Shown piece after piece: positions 43,645 to 55,186 of a DNA stretch of 64,000 nt (its first letter is position 1; every line of letters begins with the position of its first letter). Source of the stretch: Cladosporium sp. IMV 00045 (taxonomy: Eukaryota; Ascomycota; Dothideomycetes; Cladosporiales; Cladosporiaceae); NCBI GenBank assembly GCA_001931905.2, contig MSJI02000176.1, positions 22,308 to 86,307 on the forward strand, given 5' to 3'. Made by a program: the position numbers and the translations under genes. The notes beneath the pieces were generated by a model. It saw only the letters and a list, made by a program, of their open reading frames with translations. It made no database searches and was not told the origin of the DNA.

Positions 43645-43751
43645 GTTTGTGCCATAGAAGCGTTGATGGAGTCCAAAGAAAGAAAGAAACATTGTGTGCA
43701 ATATTGGCTTTGATCAGCGTGTCTCTCAAAGGGATAAGAATTTTCTGAATA

Positions 43752-43975
43752 ACCCAAGCCTGATGGCACCTCCACGAATGTGACAGAAATATTACAACTA
43801 CGTCTCCTTCCGGCTCTTCTGAATGGCGTGACATCTTTCTCAGTACCTTAAGCTTGATGATACTATTACGCATGTGACAGAAGTAGTATATGGCCTCTTA
43901 CATCTCTCGGTAGTGTATTACCTCTCATGATGCCCTGAGCGTGCTGGCACTAGCTCAAATGCAAGTGAGAGACCA
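43752..43975. repeat. degenerate ~90-bp tandem repeat, about 2.5 units
   Basis: Recurring elements: ctgatggcac / cttgatgata / cgtgctggca at 43760, 43853 and 43940 (spacing 93 and 87), each followed 17-20 bp later by aatgtgacagaaat, catgtgacagaagt or aatgcaagtgagag. Copies are strongly diverged, with many transitions. Confidence 0.45.
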
Positions 43976-44375
43976 AAAGGGCTACGGATTCCATGTTGCA
44001 GTTGTGGCAATACCTCTCCATCACACTCCATCAACACTGAAAACGGCTGGTCTGAGATCGCTTTGCATTCGATTCCAGTAGGCACGGGTAATGACTTATT
44101 ATTAGTTACCTACATGTATGTGAACGTTATCTGGTGTGTGCTTGCTGTAAGGAAGGTGCATCCCAGGCGGAACGGGAGGGATGAGCACGGGCCACCTCCC
44201 CAAGCTCAAAACAACGCCGCATCCTCTCGCAACTCACCTTCTTCTCTCTTCGCCTTTCGACTATCTCGGCGGCGCAGCTATTAATTTAGTTGCTAAACCG
44301 AGTGCGACCGGTCCGTCGTCCGTCAGTAGGGATATGGTCGCCGGCGTTGGTGCACACCGTTGTACCGCATTTACC

Positions 44376-44424
44376 TCCTTCCTTCCTTCCTTCCTTCCTT
44401 CCTTCCTTCCTTCCTTCCTTCCTT
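44376..44424. repeat. (CCTT)n microsatellite
   Basis: About twelve uninterrupted tetranucleotide copies, bordered by degenerate CTCC and TTCTTTCC. Likely length-polymorphic. Confidence 0.95.
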
Positions 44425-46005
44425 CTTTCCAAATTGATGCTTGGGTGTCTTGCGACGATGGTCATTGGACATCTGAGCTTTAATTCTTGCAGACTACCGG
44501 TGCTTGCAGCCCAGACAGGACGTCTGGCGCCGAGACCTTCTATCTTCGCAAGTCGTTGACATTCTGCAGGCCGTCGGCACGGTTAGGAAAAGAATCTCGG
44601 CTGGCTACAGCGATCGAGATTGGCGTAGAGCATTGGTTTTGTAGCGACACCGAGATCACGTACTGTCTGGTATTCCGATGTGATCCACGCAGGCTCTCTC
44701 CAAGACTGTGGACAAGAGGGAACACGAGTGCTTCTTCGGGTTAATGGGCAGAGACTGCGCCTGGATGACGTGTCGAACTGCTTCTTGTCGACGTGCGGCA
44801 CTGAAGGTAACATCGTATCGCTACGCGCGAGTTGAGGTAATGATGCCGCTTCCATTTGCTTACAGTTGCCATCTTGCCAACAGCCTTGGACGACATTGAA
44901 GTTGGGTGACAGCACTACGGATCTCGACCATGCGAGTGTCGGCCGAGCTTTCGCCTGCGACGTGTAATAGTGGCTGTAGAGCTGGCGTCGCCAACGATCA
45001 ATGCACCCTCCCTGACATACGGTAGGTACCTACTTGGCTCTCAGCCAGAGCAGATAGGCTGGGCGAGGAAATGCACGATTACTGCACGGGTTGCCTGACA
45101 ATGTTGCCACAGCGTATGGAGAAGCTCAGCCTTGAACATTCGCCCTCCAAGGCACCCAGCGCCATGCTGTCCTCATTGCTGACATGCATGATGTACTGTG
45201 TATGAAGTACTCGGTCGAGCGGCCGAGGCCCTATCAGCCTTACGACTGATCTAAGCAGCAAACAGAAAGAGTGGTTCGTCAGGCTGTGAGTATCGAAATT
45301 AAGCCCGAAGAGACATCACATGCTTGCGTGGCCGGGTTTGACGACGGCGACGACAACGGCGACGGACATTTCCAGGCCATCGCTACTGTTGTAGCTCTTT
45401 CCTGATTCAGCAAAAGTGGCTCAATGAATGCAAGGCTGATCATTCTGCAGCCTGCATGACCAAGGACAACGACTCTCAATACGGCAAGTTATAGTGCTTA
45501 CTACCTGCTCCCAGGATACCGCTCGAGAGCTTCGTCATCCTCTGCTTTCGCGGCTGATTAGTCTATGGCCAACTTCAGAGTATCAGCATGTCACCGAAAC
45601 CCCGATACTCAATTTCAAAGCCCGGACATCCCGAAATAATCTCGACTGAGTGCGGAAGCATGCGTAAAGGAGCAGCATAAGGCGCTCAAGCACCTAGCGC
45701 TGATCACTGCAAGCCCTGCAGAGGAACAACCAGTGACTACTCGGGCTGCCTAAACCGGGTGTGAAGGGTTACATCCCAATAGCGGAGGTGTGTGGTCAGC
45801 AAAGCAGACGCACATATTCGCACGCCTGGCTGCTCTGCAGTCTCACATCACGAACGCCTAATATGCTTTTTCCGTCCAAAAGCTATACTGGCAAGTCATC
45901 TGGGCTCGCTTCCGTACGTAAAAGAGGCTTTGGCGGTGAGCTATCATGGCTGTGCCTGATCTCATGACTGATCTGCTGCGTGCGTCGTTCACGCAAGGGG
46001 AGAAG

Positions 46006-46011
46006 TATAAA
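46006..46011 (+). promoter_or_regulatory. TATA box of the peroxidase gene
   Basis: TATAAA about 106 bp before the peroxidase ATG, at a normal distance for a fungal core promoter. Confidence 0.5.
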
Positions 46012-46116
46012 CATTGCCAGCTCTTGCCCTGACTTGATCGGAGGATGCGCTGAACAGTCAATTCGCGAGGGTGGCAACCGCGATCAAGACGACGGAACGC
46101 TTCAACTTGCGCCAAG

Positions 46117-47448
46117 ATGAAGGCTTTCACGCTGTTCACGATCACATTCGCTTTTTGTGTGTCCACTCAAGCCCTGGATGAGCAATCCGGACTGAGGGTG
46201 AGGGCTGAGGAATTGTGTAAGTCCCATCGAAACACTCGGAAATACCTTGCTAATCATCAATCAAGATCCAATCATGGAGAGAAACGAGGTCTCCACCCCG
46301 AACATCAAAGCAAGAAGATCGATATTCGAACGACAACAGGCACCAGGAGGCGATAGTGCCTGCCCACAAGTGTGGTTCGACATAGCCACAGATCTCAAGT
46401 CTGAGTTCAGCGGATGCAACAGGCAAGCAAGAGACGCGATCAGATTCGCCTTCCATGATGCTGGTATGTGGCTGCCTCCCTTCGCGACAGTGTATGTGCA
46501 CAACTGATTGAAGCATTACAGCCGGATACTCGTCCAAGAACACACCCTACCCTCCCGCAAGCGGCGGAGCTGACGGATCTCTACTCCTAAACGATGAGGA
46601 AATCGCCAGGTCCATCAACGATCCTCTGCAGGGCTACCGCGATTTCCTCTTGCAAAAATACAACAAGTATAAGAGCAAGGAAGTTGGAGCTGCCGATTTT
46701 ACACAGGCGGCGGGCTCCGTTGGCACAATTAGCTGCCCAGGTGGCCCCGTTGTCAAAACGGTACGTTGTTGGAGAATGGGTGGGTGGGATGCGCAGGGTC
46801 TGGGATGCGTCCTCAGTACTTCGAAAGAGCGGAAGCTTACGACATTGCACAGGTCATCGGCCGGTCAGATACCGACACCGCAGCTCCAGAGGGCACGCTC
46901 CCTGTCGCCTTTGGCCAAGGATCAGACTACGAGTCTCTGATCCAATTATGGGCCGAGAAAGGCTTCAGCCCACGAGAGCTTGCTGCGCTCATAGGAGCCC
47001 ATTCGGTCTCACAAGCCTTCAGTGAGCAGGAAAATGGCATTCCGTCGGGAGGTAAGTTCCGCTGCTCTCAATGGAAGCAAGCATTGAGCTCGGACTGACA
47101 CCTCAAGCAGGTGCGCAAGATACCACACCTCGTTCCTGGGATGTCAAATACTACTCCGAAACGCAAGCGAAGAGCCCGCCTCGAGGCGTCTTCCGATTCG
47201 ACTCTGATGCGAACCTGGCGAACCCCACGACAGAGGCTGGGGAAGCTTTCACGGAGTTTTCGAAGAACAAAGGTCAGTCGCAAGTGTCTTTCCCCGCGAA
47301 ACGAATGATTAAAGTCTGACAATAATCTCCAGCGACATGGGCGACGGCATTTCAAGACGCCATGGCCAAGCTCAGCGTGCTCGGCATCTCCGATGAGAAG
47401 AAGGCGAGCTTCAAGGACTGTACTGCTATTTTGGGCTCGGGCCATTGA
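46117..47448 (+). CDS. secreted class II-like haem peroxidase
   Basis: Secreted peroxidase of the plant/fungal superfamily. Exons 46117-46216, 46266-46463, 46522-46760, 46853-47051, 47111-47272 and 47333-47448 give 337 aa. Signal peptide MKAFTLFTITFAFCVSTQA. The distal haem site is RFAFHDAAGYSS near residues 93-104 with catalytic Arg and His, followed by SGGADGSLLL (distal calcium-site region). The proximal ligand is His in ELAALIGAHSVSQ near 220-232. Cysteines in SACPQVW, SGCNRQ, ISCPGG and FKDC are placed for disulfides. The C-terminus ends soon after the last Cys, so the long tail of basidiomycete ligninases is missing and Mn-binding acids are not evident. A generic H2O2-dependent phenol oxidase is likely; lignin attack is not implied. 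Confidence 0.9.
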
Positions 47449-48536
47449 AATGGGCGGACGAGGAATGTTTGAGAACACTACGCCTGGTCGGAGCAGAGTG
47501 GTGGTTTCTTTTCATAATGCCATCCAGCCGTTCATGCAACGTCTGCGTGGAAAAGAAGAAGCAGCGCATTGTGGCGAGGAGCTCGGTGGACGTACAAAGC
47601 ATATGCCTCTTGATGGGAGTTCGACCATCACGAGGCGCAATTTCAAAACCTATACCTGGAATCACGAAAAGCATGAGCATCCGGGTGTTCGAGCGGAGAG
47701 AGAAATGGAGCACCAGCTCGCGTAATCTTGAAGACAAGCCTAATACTATATCTTGGCTACACAAGGTTTGCGGCGAAGGCTTAACTTTGCCGACATGCGA
47801 TCGCAAGAAATTGCCTTCACAACTCGCACCTCTGGAAGAACATCGATATTTTCTTCATCTCAATACCACGACAACTGCCGTACCATCTGGGTACGCGCAA
47901 CGGTGCAATACATCAATACATCACCATGCGCACGTGCACAGTTACGTCAATCAGGTACCCACCTCCGGCGTGATCCGCCGTCTCCGCTGGCTCATTAGAT
48001 CGCCACTATCACCTGGATCGCGGACATCACTCCAGGAAGTCGCCTGCCTCCAACTCCATCCCTCCATATCTCCATGCTGCGGAACCAACGGATCCAGTCA
48101 TGATCTTAAATCGCATAAGCATCGCGGCAATCGTCGGGGTCTGACGGCAAAGACCCTCTTTATCTTGTCATGGGTGCTTGGATGATTGGCCTTGAGGATG
48201 GCTCATGGCAGGCCATTCTTCAACGGCTTCTGTCCGGAAGTTGAGTAAGCGTTTTGATCGTCCCTTTGAGGCATGTAAGCGCAGCGACGACTTCGACTAT
48301 GACGAAGGGAGATTGGATGTCTCTTTCCAAACAAAACGGGCTTGTTCGTGCCGGCTCGCTCTTTGATGGTCGTGACTGCTTCTCATCGTTCCCGTCGCAT
48401 TCCAGCAATCTGCATCGGAGTCAAGGCGCTTCTCACGACCAATATCATCAAACCATCAACATATTGCCACAACAGCACATTTTAAACTAAACTTTGAGCC
48501 TGCACCTGGCTACTCGCCCAAAATTCCACAGCAACC
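47449..48536. other. intergenic, no supported gene
   Basis: A 246-codon plus-strand frame overlaps the peroxidase end and covers 47445-48185, but it has low-complexity Ser/Arg/His text without domains, and a second frame is also open. I treat it as non-coding. Confidence 0.5.
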
Positions 48537-49480
48537 ATGGCGCCTACGATATGGGGTCTCAACTTGGGCGACATGAAATGGGGAAAGTTCAAGAGCAGCT
48601 ACATGTTCGGCAACAGAGACTACCACTTGAGACGCACCAAGTTCGTCGTCTACCAACTCGCCTTGATCCTTACGGTCGTGTCGGAGTCGCTGGGAACTTC
48701 AGCGCTGTCAAGTACGTTCGCGTTCTGCCTTCTCTTGGCCCCTGCGACCATCACTAACACAAGCACAGATTACGTCGACGAACAGAAACGCGTCGAGTCG
48801 CTCGACCCTAACGCCAAAAACTACAATAACGATTACGTCGGCGTAGCGAGCTTCAACATCTTCGCCGGAGTCTTCACCGCTTTCATCTTCGGCGCCGCCT
48901 TCTTCTTTGATCTGTTCTGGCCCGCTCGTCACGAAGATCGCGGCATTCGAATCGCCTGGAAGGCTTGTGGCGTCATGTCCTGTGTCTTTGTTCTGGCGTC
49001 CGCGTTGGCGATGACGATCATCGTGGCGTTGCGCAGCGCAAATGTCACGGGCGTGAGCCCTGAAAGAGCAGAGGAGCTGTTGGGTCAGTACACCAAGTAC
49101 AATGTTACGCCGTTGACGTACAAGGACAATGGACGCGCCCTCGCGTCTGTGATCTTCATTTGGCCTGGCTGGGTTGCGACGGTTGCTAGGTGAGTCCTGC
49201 TGGAAATACTGCTCCGTGATGAATGCATTGCTGACTCTTTCTTAGCTGTGTTCTGTTATTCCTCTCCATCGACAACGCCGAGAAAGGCCCTGGCCCTCTC
49301 AGTGCGCACGCCCGCGACGCCGAAAAAGCAATCGCCACGGAGCAACCTGATGCTCGCGACTCCGTAGCGACAGACGCGACCTACGTCCCAGCAGACACCA
49401 TCAATGCAACAAACAACCCTGAGCACAAGCCCGAAGAGCCCACAAACATGCCGCGCGAACCCACTCCGGCGGCCTCATAA
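48537..49480 (+). CDS. conserved fungal four-span membrane protein
   Basis: Exons 48537-48711, 48769-49189 and 49246-49480 give 276 aa. After a cytosolic start (MAPTIWGLNLGDMKWG) four hydrophobic segments follow: VVYQLALILTVVSESLGTSA, FNIFAGVFTAFIFGAAFFF, VMSCVFVLASALAMTIIVAL and SVIFIWPGWVATVASCVLLF. The acidic, Pro/Thr-rich tail (about 215-276) is predicted cytosolic. The first loop carries a charged segment and the third a glycosylation-like NVT. I cannot name a family. Topology resembles fungal tetraspan proteins of the plasma membrane/eisosome type, but no diagnostic motif is seen. The first intron (57 nt) is in frame and stop-free, so an unspliced form would encode 19 extra residues. 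Confidence 0.75.
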
Positions 49481-50099
49481 TGCTTCTGAGATGGAACAAG
49501 GTACACGCCGGAACGGCAGAAGCTACGGCACAGTCGGCTCTCGAGCTTGCTGGAAAGTCGAGACAGTCCGCACAGTTTCGAGTCGCGGGAGGGCAGCGAG
49601 GGGTCTGATTTCAGCGCTATTGTGTTTGGTTTTCGCAGGAATGGGCATGCCGCGTGCCAGTCGCCCAGGAATTTGGGCCAGATGAGTATTGCGAAACTTA
49701 CGAGTGGCGTTGCGGATGGGGGGATGGGTAGTCGATGATGTTCATCTTTTGTTTGGCATTTTTGGACAGGATTGCCACGGTTTGTTTATATTGTATCTGA
49801 TGAGCGTGGCATGGACTAGCGCTTTCGTTTGGGCGATGCTGGTACGGTGCAGTTTTATGATAGCGTATGAAAGTGACGATATACACCAAATGATACTGTC
49901 AACAAAATAATGATTGATGTTTGTAACATTATCGTGGAGATGTCGCATGTGCGAAAACGGTATCTTGATGTTTTCCATGTCTCCCCGAATTGTGGCACGA
50001 GCTTCATCCATCTGGACTTGATCGCGTGTACCGTCAATTGTACCTACAGCTTCAGGTATCTACCCGGCACCCACCAAGACCTGCCATTCTCCAGGCACA
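49481..50099. other. intergenic, 5' region of SAM50
   Basis: Contains the 3' UTR of the membrane protein gene and the leader of SAM50. No additional gene is seen. Confidence 0.55.
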
Positions 50100-51761
50100 A
50101 TGGCCATTCCTACCAAGGAAGGCGATGTAAGTGAATTCACCAGCTAAATTGTCATTTTCCCACGACTGACATGGCTCTGCACAGGTCTTCCAGCAGCTGA
50201 AGCAGCCCATCGACCCGAAGTATCTCGAGCAGCGCGAGAAGGAGCTCAATGAGCGCGCCCAGGTGCAGTATGAGCGCGCCCAGCGCCGCCAGGCTGAGAT
50301 TGTGAGTCTGTCATACACCAGAATTCGACCAAGGCGCCGCTCTAACATGCCTAGATCGGCGCAAACTCCACCAAGCCGGTGACCATCTCTTCTGTCCGCA
50401 TGGTCGGCGCACCGCACACTCGTACCGAGTTTCTCGAGCGTATCTTCAACCCGATCCTCTCGCACAACCGCGATAGTGCATACACCCTGCAGGAGGCTCT
50501 TGCCGAAATCGGTGGCGCGGTCGACAAGCTCGACCGTCTGGACATCTTCCACCGACCTATCAGCACCTACATCGACACGCCAGACCAGACCGACCCTTCG
50601 ACTACTCCCACCGACCATGCTGTTTTTATCACTGCAAGAGAGAGGGGGCGCTACACGATCAAGACGGGTACTGAGGCAGGCAGCTCGGAGGGTAGTGCAT
50701 ACTTGAACGTGGTCCTGAGGAACATTTTCGGAGGAGCCGAGAGCCTGAATGCCAATGCTAGTTTGGGCACAAGGACAAGGAGTGCGTACAGTGCAAACTT
50801 CGACACTCCCGTGCTGGCCAACCCGGACCTGAGGTGGCAGATTGGTGGTCTGGCGAGCAGCACTCTCAAGAGCTGGGCGTCTCATGAGGAGGTCCTCAGA
50901 GGCGGCTCGACCAAGTTCCTGTGGCGCACATCCCCCGGACACCAGCACGACTTCGCATACAGTGGACTCTGGAGACAAGTCACCGGTCTTGCCGAGAAGG
51001 CGTCTCCCAGCATTCGCGCGGACGCCGGCGACAGCTTCAAGTCCTCGCTGTCTCACACTTGGACCAACGACACGAGAGATATCCCCATGATGCCCTCTCG
51101 CGGCTATTTGCTCAAGACTATCACTGAGATCGCCGGTCTTGGCCCTCTGAAAGGCGATGTCGCTTTCGGCAAATTCGAACTCGAATCTCAAGGCGCTGTA
51201 CCCATTCCCGTTCCTGGCATTGAAGGCGACAGCGGCATCTCCCTCACTGCCGGTCTGCGTGGCGGTTTCCTCTACCCTCTCACCCTCGGCGGCCAGCCCG
51301 CTCCCTCGCAAAGCAGAATCAACGACCGCTTCCAGCTTGGTGGTCCCACCGATGTGCGTGGATTCCGTCTTTCCGGCCTTGGGCCTAGAGAAGGCCAGGA
51401 CGCGCTGGGTGGCGATGTCTACGCAGCTGGCGGCGCTTCACTACTCTTTCCTATTCCCCGCATGGGCAAGGATACTCCTCTCCGCTTCCAGACTTTCATC
51501 AATGCCGGGCGCCTCCTCTCCCTCAAGGACACACGACAGGACAAAGAGCAGCCCATGAACTCAAGCGAAGTGGCCAGCAGCTTCAAGCAAACTGTCGACG
51601 AGCTGAGCAATGGTCTGCCCAGCACTGCAGCTGGTTTTGGTCTTGTCTACGCCCACCCTGCGGCGAGATTCGAGGTCAACTTCTCTCTGCCATTGGTGAT
51701 GCGCAAGGGAGAAGAGGGTAGGAAAGGTTTGAGCTTCGGTGTCGGTCTCAGTTTCTTATAG
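50100..51761 (+). CDS. SAM50: SAM50/Tob55 beta-barrel assembly protein of the mitochondrial outer membrane
   Basis: Omp85-family pore that inserts beta-barrel proteins into the mitochondrial outer membrane. Exons 50100-50126 (only 9 codons), 50185-50301 and 50355-51761 give 516 aa. A charged helix (PKYLEQREKELNERAQ, about 18-33) precedes a single POTRA-like segment at about 50-125 (VTISSVRMVGAPHTRTEFLE...VDKLDRLDIF). The Bac_surface_Ag barrel occupies about 160-516 with the conserved loop NDRFQLGGPTDVRGF near 370-384 (the family's VRGF element) and ends in the beta-signal-like GLSFGVGLSFL with terminal aromatic-Leu. Length matches fungal SAM50. Essential housekeeping gene. Confidence 0.93.
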
Positions 51762-51933
51762 TCTAATTTTTCCTAAAATATACATGTACATAACACAGGC
51801 AGCGTGTTCTTTCTAGCCCGCAATCCCATGGCGTCTCCTGCTCATCAAAAAGAGATCAATGCGTTTTCGTCTTTTCATCTTATCGTACAGACAATGCTGC
51901 TCTTTCACCTCGGATACCTCAAGGCTTGCAGAC

Positions 51934-52583
51934 CTAATACGGCGCTTTCTCCGCAGCTTGGATGTAAACATCCGTGCAGCTCTCATCATCGCCCTTCCAG
52001 ACAACCTGCATCGCAACAGAGATCAGCAAACAGCACCAGCAAGTAACGAGAACAACTGAAAATCAGCGAGAAGAAAAAAAAAACTTACAACACTCTGTCC
52101 CAACTCCCCCTCACAAACCCTCCACCCCTCCCTCTCCCCACCAACCGTCAACAAAAACCCCCCTTCCAGCCCCAAATTCCCCTTCTTCTCCTGCTCTTCT
52201 GGCGCGAACATCAACTCCTCGCCCGCCATCACGCGCGTGCTGTTATACTCAAACTCGCCGATTCCGTGCGGTCCCGCGGCTTCGGTTTCAAGCGTGCCGG
52301 ACGATGTCAGGTTGAAGCGGGGGAGGCTGTTGTAACCCGGTCCGGTGAGGCGGAGGAAGTAGTTTGTTTGCGCGAGGGGGTCGAAGAGTGATGTGGCGTT
52401 TACGGAGGGGAGGTGGGTGGTGTTTTTGGAGGTGGGTTGGGTGGCGCTTGTGGTTGTTAGGAGGAGGAAGTTGGTTGGGTTGTTGTTGGTGGTGGTGGTG
52501 TTGGCTGTTGTTGGTAAGGCGGTGGCGAGGTTGAGGGTGCTGGTTGCTAGGGTTGTGAGGAGGGTTGAGGTGGTGAGATGCAT
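51934..52583 (-). CDS. small secreted protein of unknown function
   Basis: Exons 52089-52583 and 51934-52005 (83-nt intron with a poly-T tract) give 188 aa. N-terminus MHLTTSTLLTTLATSTLNLATALP is a signal peptide, followed by Thr/Asn-rich text with several N-glycosylation sequons (about 25-60). The body (about 70-188) contains YFLRLTGPGYNSLPRFNLT and EGGFLLTVGGEREGWRVCEG, and ends VVVWKGDDESCTDVYIQA. Only two Cys, in WRVC and DESC, fit one disulfide linking the last strands. I recognise no named family. Secretion, size and beta-rich look suggest an apoplastic or cell-surface protein; an effector role would be speculation. Convergent with SAM50, stops 172 bp apart. Confidence 0.75.
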
Positions 52584-53862
52584 GGTTGTGGTTGGAATGG
52601 AGTGGTCGATGAGAGAGAGACTGGTAAGGTGCTGGTTGGTGAAAGTAAGATAGCCGTTGTTGGAATTGAAAAGTGTCTTGAGAGTCAGATAAAAGTAGTG
52701 CACTGAATAGAGGGTCGCTTCATTCATATAGTCAAAGAAGGTTTACTATAATAATCGAGGCAGTGACCTTGGTCGACGAGCTCCACTCTTCACATTACGA
52801 CGACTTTCCAATCCTTCCGACGGCCGAATCGAAAGGTTGGGGACTCGATCGAGCCGTGCGTACTGCAATAATAAGCCTGAGAAATCCTGACTGAGTGGAA
52901 ATCCGAAAATAGTCTTCTTGCCTTCTTTCGTTACGGTCTTGTATCCCAGAAATTCCAGTGGAATCATGAGTTGCTACCCTCAAGCCTGATGCAGGTACGC
53001 GATACGCACGACCATTGAGATGCAGGGATCCGATGATAGGTACGCAAGAAGATGACGTTACTGATGCTGAGCAAGACCAATGATCTCAAGCAACATCTTC
53101 GTTGAAGCTTATTATTACTTCAACGTCCCTTTTCTTGTCGAGCGATCCTTCCATCCGTGTACTAGGAAACCTTTGCACTCGAAACAAAAAATCAAGGATA
53201 TCGAGCCACAAGTCAAGCGTGGGTCTATCCCTAGCAGCCAACATTTACTTCACTTCAGCCTATCACATCTCTCTCATCAGGTAATCGACCCGACAACCAG
53301 GCTTATCTAGCGAACCTGCGTCACTATTACCATTCTCCGAAGGTATTTGGAGTTCTTCACAATGAGAATTCACACTCTTTATCCTTAAGCTTTTCGCAAC
53401 ACGTTGATCGTTGCACGTAAGCCATCCGCAACCAGCTTCCTCAGGATTCCAACAAAGAACACTTCCCAGCCAAGCAGAGCCGAGCATCTCTAGATCTCGC
53501 TACCGACTGCATGCATCTGGGACTCTCACTCAGCCTTACAGTGCATTGACCAAAAGCAGGGAAAGTGTAGTCGATATCGACCTCATCACAAGTTCATGTC
53601 AACAATGAGGTCTCAGCGGCCCGGACGCCTCGCTTGAATCTTAAACACATCAAACAATGACATGGCGAGTCTTAAGCGTCAGTGATGCCTTTCGTACGAT
53701 CATGCTTCTTTTCACATACGACCGTTACATTCGAGGCGACCCGTTTTCTATCCGTGCTTGCAAAGCGTTCGAAGTTCGTCGAGGATCTGGACTCTTGAGT
53801 GCCACGAAGTAAAGTCATTCCACCATCGACCTTTTTGTTCGCCACTTGACATATCAATAACA
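52584..53862. other. intergenic, divergent upstream region
   Basis: 1.28 kb between the secreted protein and the Ser-rich protein, transcribed apart. No frame over about 76 codons and no RNA gene recognised. Confidence 0.55.
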
Positions 53863-54975
53863 ATGCTTGGTCAATCGACTAAAACTCTCCACTGGACGCA
53901 GCGCATTGCGCTCATGCGCACCAGTCTTCATTCCGCCAGTCGAAGTGGTGACTTCACATTCTTCAAGAGCCTCCAGGCTGCTGGAATGCTAGAAGGCACC
54001 AATCACGTCGCTGTACTTTCGTCGGAAATGGGAGACGACGTCGACACGTTACTTGCGGCCATGGACAACTTGAACGCCGGCCTTGCGTACGTTCACCAAG
54101 ATGCCTTTCAGAAAGTCTACGATGGTCTCAAGAGCTCGATGAGACAGGAAGGCGACGGCGAAGCCACTGCCGAGAACAAGAAGGCCCAGCTCTATGTCGA
54201 CATCACCATGCAACGCAACATTGCGGATTTAGCTATCGACAAGATGACCAACTCTGCCTTCGCCCTGATTAACAACCAGTCCGAGACGTTCCAAGAGCCT
54301 GCTGCAAACGTGTGGATCACCGGCGCAATGGTCATTGCCGATTGCATCGAGATCACTCTGCAACAGATGCAGTCTCTCGACACAAAGATGGACGACTTCA
54401 TCCGCGTCGAAGAAAGCTTCAACACCGTCAAAGCCGCTGTTGTCTCTGCAGTCACCGGCTTGAAAGGCGTCTTCTGGCTCATGGATACCAACGACCAACC
54501 ATCCTCGCCTACAGACAGCAAACTCGACACTTCCCAACGGAGTGCTAGTTTTGCCTCTGCCGGCGCGGGTATGTTTCGACGCCTGTCCAGCGCCTTCGCA
54601 CCCAGCAGTGTTGGCTCCGTGTCCTCGCGCAGCTCTTCAGTCACCTCCGCGAGAGCCATGAACTCACAAAACTTCCGAGCCAACTCTATGTCGGCTTTCG
54701 GTAACGGCGCACCCGTCTACCGTACGCCTAACTATGTTCGCAATTCGATTTCGGCTGGGTGTCCGACGAGCCTCCCGGCATCTTATGAGAAGAATTTCGA
54801 CAGTTTCCGGCGCCAACTCACTACCATCCCGCCTACGCCTGCGCAGGATGAAGAGATGGATCCTTTCGATACTAGCGTGCCGCCGCCTGTGCCAGAGATG
54901 CCCGCCCTACCTGATATGGCTGCTATGCCCAATGTGCCGATTGGGGAAAAGCAGAGTTCCGCGGCTTTGGTCTGA
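53863..54975 (+). CDS. uncharacterised fungal protein, helical N-terminus and Ser/Pro-rich C-terminus
   Basis: Single exon, 370 aa from MLGQSTKTLH (the frame is open 35 codons upstream, but that part looks like leader). Residues about 1-205 are helical, with amphipathic runs such as VDTLLAAMDNLNAGLAYVHQ and QQMQSLDTKMDDFIRVEESF. Residues about 215-290 are Ser-rich (SVSSRSSSVTSARA), offering many phosphorylation sites, and the end is Pro/Met-rich (VPPPVPEMPALPDM). No signal peptide; one weakly hydrophobic stretch (NVWITGAMVIADCI) is too short to call a span. I do not recognise the family. Confidence 0.75.
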   Translation: MLGQSTKTLHWTQRIALMRTSLHSASRSGDFTFFKSLQAAGMLEGTNHVAVLSSEMGDDVDTLLAAMDNLNAGLAYVHQDAFQKVYDGLKSSMRQEGDGEATAENKKAQLYVDITMQRNIADLAIDKMTNSAFALINNQSETFQEPAANVWITGAMVIADCIEITLQQMQSLDTKMDDFIRVEESFNTVKAAVVSAVTGLKGVFWLMDTNDQPSSPTDSKLDTSQRSASFASAGAGMFRRLSSAFAPSSVGSVSSRSSSVTSARAMNSQNFRANSMSAFGNGAPVYRTPNYVRNSISAGCPTSLPASYEKNFDSFRRQLTTIPPTPAQDEEMDPFDTSVPPPVPEMPALPDMAAMPNVPIGEKQSSAALV

Positions 54976-55186
54976 TTCTGTCGATACTATTCCCTTGCTT
55001 TGTTGCTGTGTGATGGTAGCGTTTCTTTGTGTGTAGCATGGGCTCATACGTGGACACGGGCCAATTTGCACTTTCTTCTGCTCGTGACAAAATCTGTATA
55101 CCTTCAAACCCTATAGTATATCAGCATAATTTATTCATAATACTTTCCTTCCCCGAGTCACAATCCGTCTTGGACAACATAGCATC

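Larger units (their letters stand above)
43486..46116. other. 2.6-kb gene-poor, repeat-bearing region
   Basis: Beyond the helicase remnant (to about 43600) no protein gene is supported. The region holds a 14-bp triple repeat, a degenerate ~90-bp repeat array and a CCTT microsatellite, and ends with the peroxidase promoter. Codon-like texture is lacking on both strands. Confidence 0.6.

Noticed and set aside
47445..48185. 246-codon open frame after the peroxidase
   Set aside because: It overlaps the peroxidase stop, is Ser/Arg/His-rich without domains, and another frame is open in the same stretch.
50052..51311. 419-codon reverse frame opposite SAM50
   Set aside because: Antisense shadow of a GC-biased coding exon; the plus strand has the clear Omp85 protein and valid splice sites.
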